NCBI GenBank assembly: GCA_031274665.1
Contig: JAISPV010000109.1
Span: forward strand, 1-6,667
DNA length: 6,667 nt
Reading direction: 5' to 3'
Source: Candidatus Methanoplasma sp.
GTDB taxonomy: Archaea; Thermoplasmatota; Thermoplasmata; Methanomassiliicoccales; Methanomethylophilaceae
Position numbers and translations under genes: made by a program. This document shows, piece after piece, positions 6,115 to 6,667 of the stretch. The notes under the pieces were generated by a model. The model ran no database searches. It was not told the DNA's origin and saw only the letters and a list, made by a program, of their open reading frames with translations. How positions within the stretch are numbered: position 1 is the stretch's first letter; each line of letters opens with the position of its first letter.

Positions 6115-6181
6115 CAGAGGATGAGAAAAATGCATGAAATGATCCGATGAGAACATAAAAAAATATTTTCAGAGGATGAGA
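6115..6181. repeat. Two copies of a 12-base direct repeat behind the 23S gene
   Basis: CAGAGGATGAGA occurs at 6115-6126 and again at 6170-6181, 55 bases apart. A shorter GATGAGA copy lies between them, at about 6145-6151. On the minus strand each copy is next to a T-run. The spacer between the 23S gene and the MBL gene has no ORF and no 5S-like sequence; these repeats and the T-runs are all I see in it apart from the MBL promoter. Confidence 0.6.
6126..6169 (-). terminator. T-run terminator region downstream of 23S rRNA
   Basis: Reading leftward from the rRNA 3' end, the minus strand has TATTTTTTTATG (seven T at 6157-6163) and then GCATTTTTCTC (five T at 6126-6130). T-tracts of this kind are the main archaeal termination signal. 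Two in series would shield the MBL promoter from heavy rRNA transcription. Confidence 0.5.
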
Positions 6182-6206
6182 TTCTTCATACGCAACCTGT
6201 TTGACT

Positions 6207-6667
<461 letters not shown>

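Noticed and set aside
6115..6181. Box C/D guide RNA in the 23S-MBL spacer
   Set aside because: The GATGAGA copies do not match box C (RUGAUGA), and no properly placed D boxes are present.

Overview
The window looks like ordinary chromosomal core from a euryarchaeal archaeon. The evidence is the C-terminal part of a family D DNA polymerase large subunit (DP2), an archaeal RNA polymerase subunit Rpo3 with an inserted Fe-S domain, archaeal-type uS13, uS4 and uS11 in the archaeal order S13-S4-S11-Rpo3, a type II methionine aminopeptidase, TATA-box promoters at leaderless distance and strong GGAGG-type Shine-Dalgarno (SD) sites. A 23S rRNA gene with no 5S behind it recalls the scattered rRNA genes of Thermoplasmata, so I lean to that class (possibly a Methanomassiliicoccales relative). 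That placement is inference, not proof.

Layout. Positions 1-978 (+) hold the 3' end of the DP2 gene, with its start outside the window. It converges on a minus-strand information-processing operon, and a GC-rich hairpin fills the 32-base gap. That operon reads, in transcription order (right to left), rps13 - rps4 - rps11 - rpo3, with tight spacing and one TGATG overlap. Its promoter is near 3510, and a roughly 100-nt leader carries two inverted repeats just ahead of the rps13 SD. Upstream on the same strand are a probable unrecognised 36-codon leaderless gene (3579-3689) and a tRNA-Leu(CAA) gene (3750-3834).

Positions 3870-6033 hold a second tight minus-strand cluster: an MBL-fold hydrolase, then a Sua5/YrdC-family threonylcarbamoyl-AMP synthase with a TTG start, then type II methionine aminopeptidase. 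The MBL gene has a TATA box about 23 bases before its ATG and looks leaderless. After a spacer of about 170 bases with T-runs and a 12-base direct repeat comes the 3' part of a minus-strand 23S rRNA gene, which continues past the right edge.

Together the genes serve replication (DP2), transcription (Rpo3) and translation: small-subunit proteins, 23S rRNA, tRNA-Leu, t6A formation on ANN-decoding tRNAs and removal of N-terminal methionine. No mobile element, CRISPR array or defence gene is visible. The points most worth a second look are the peptidyl-transferase-centre bases of the 23S rRNA (U at E. coli 2452 and C at 2503), the small leaderless ORF, the structured ribosomal-protein leader, and the missing 5S rRNA.
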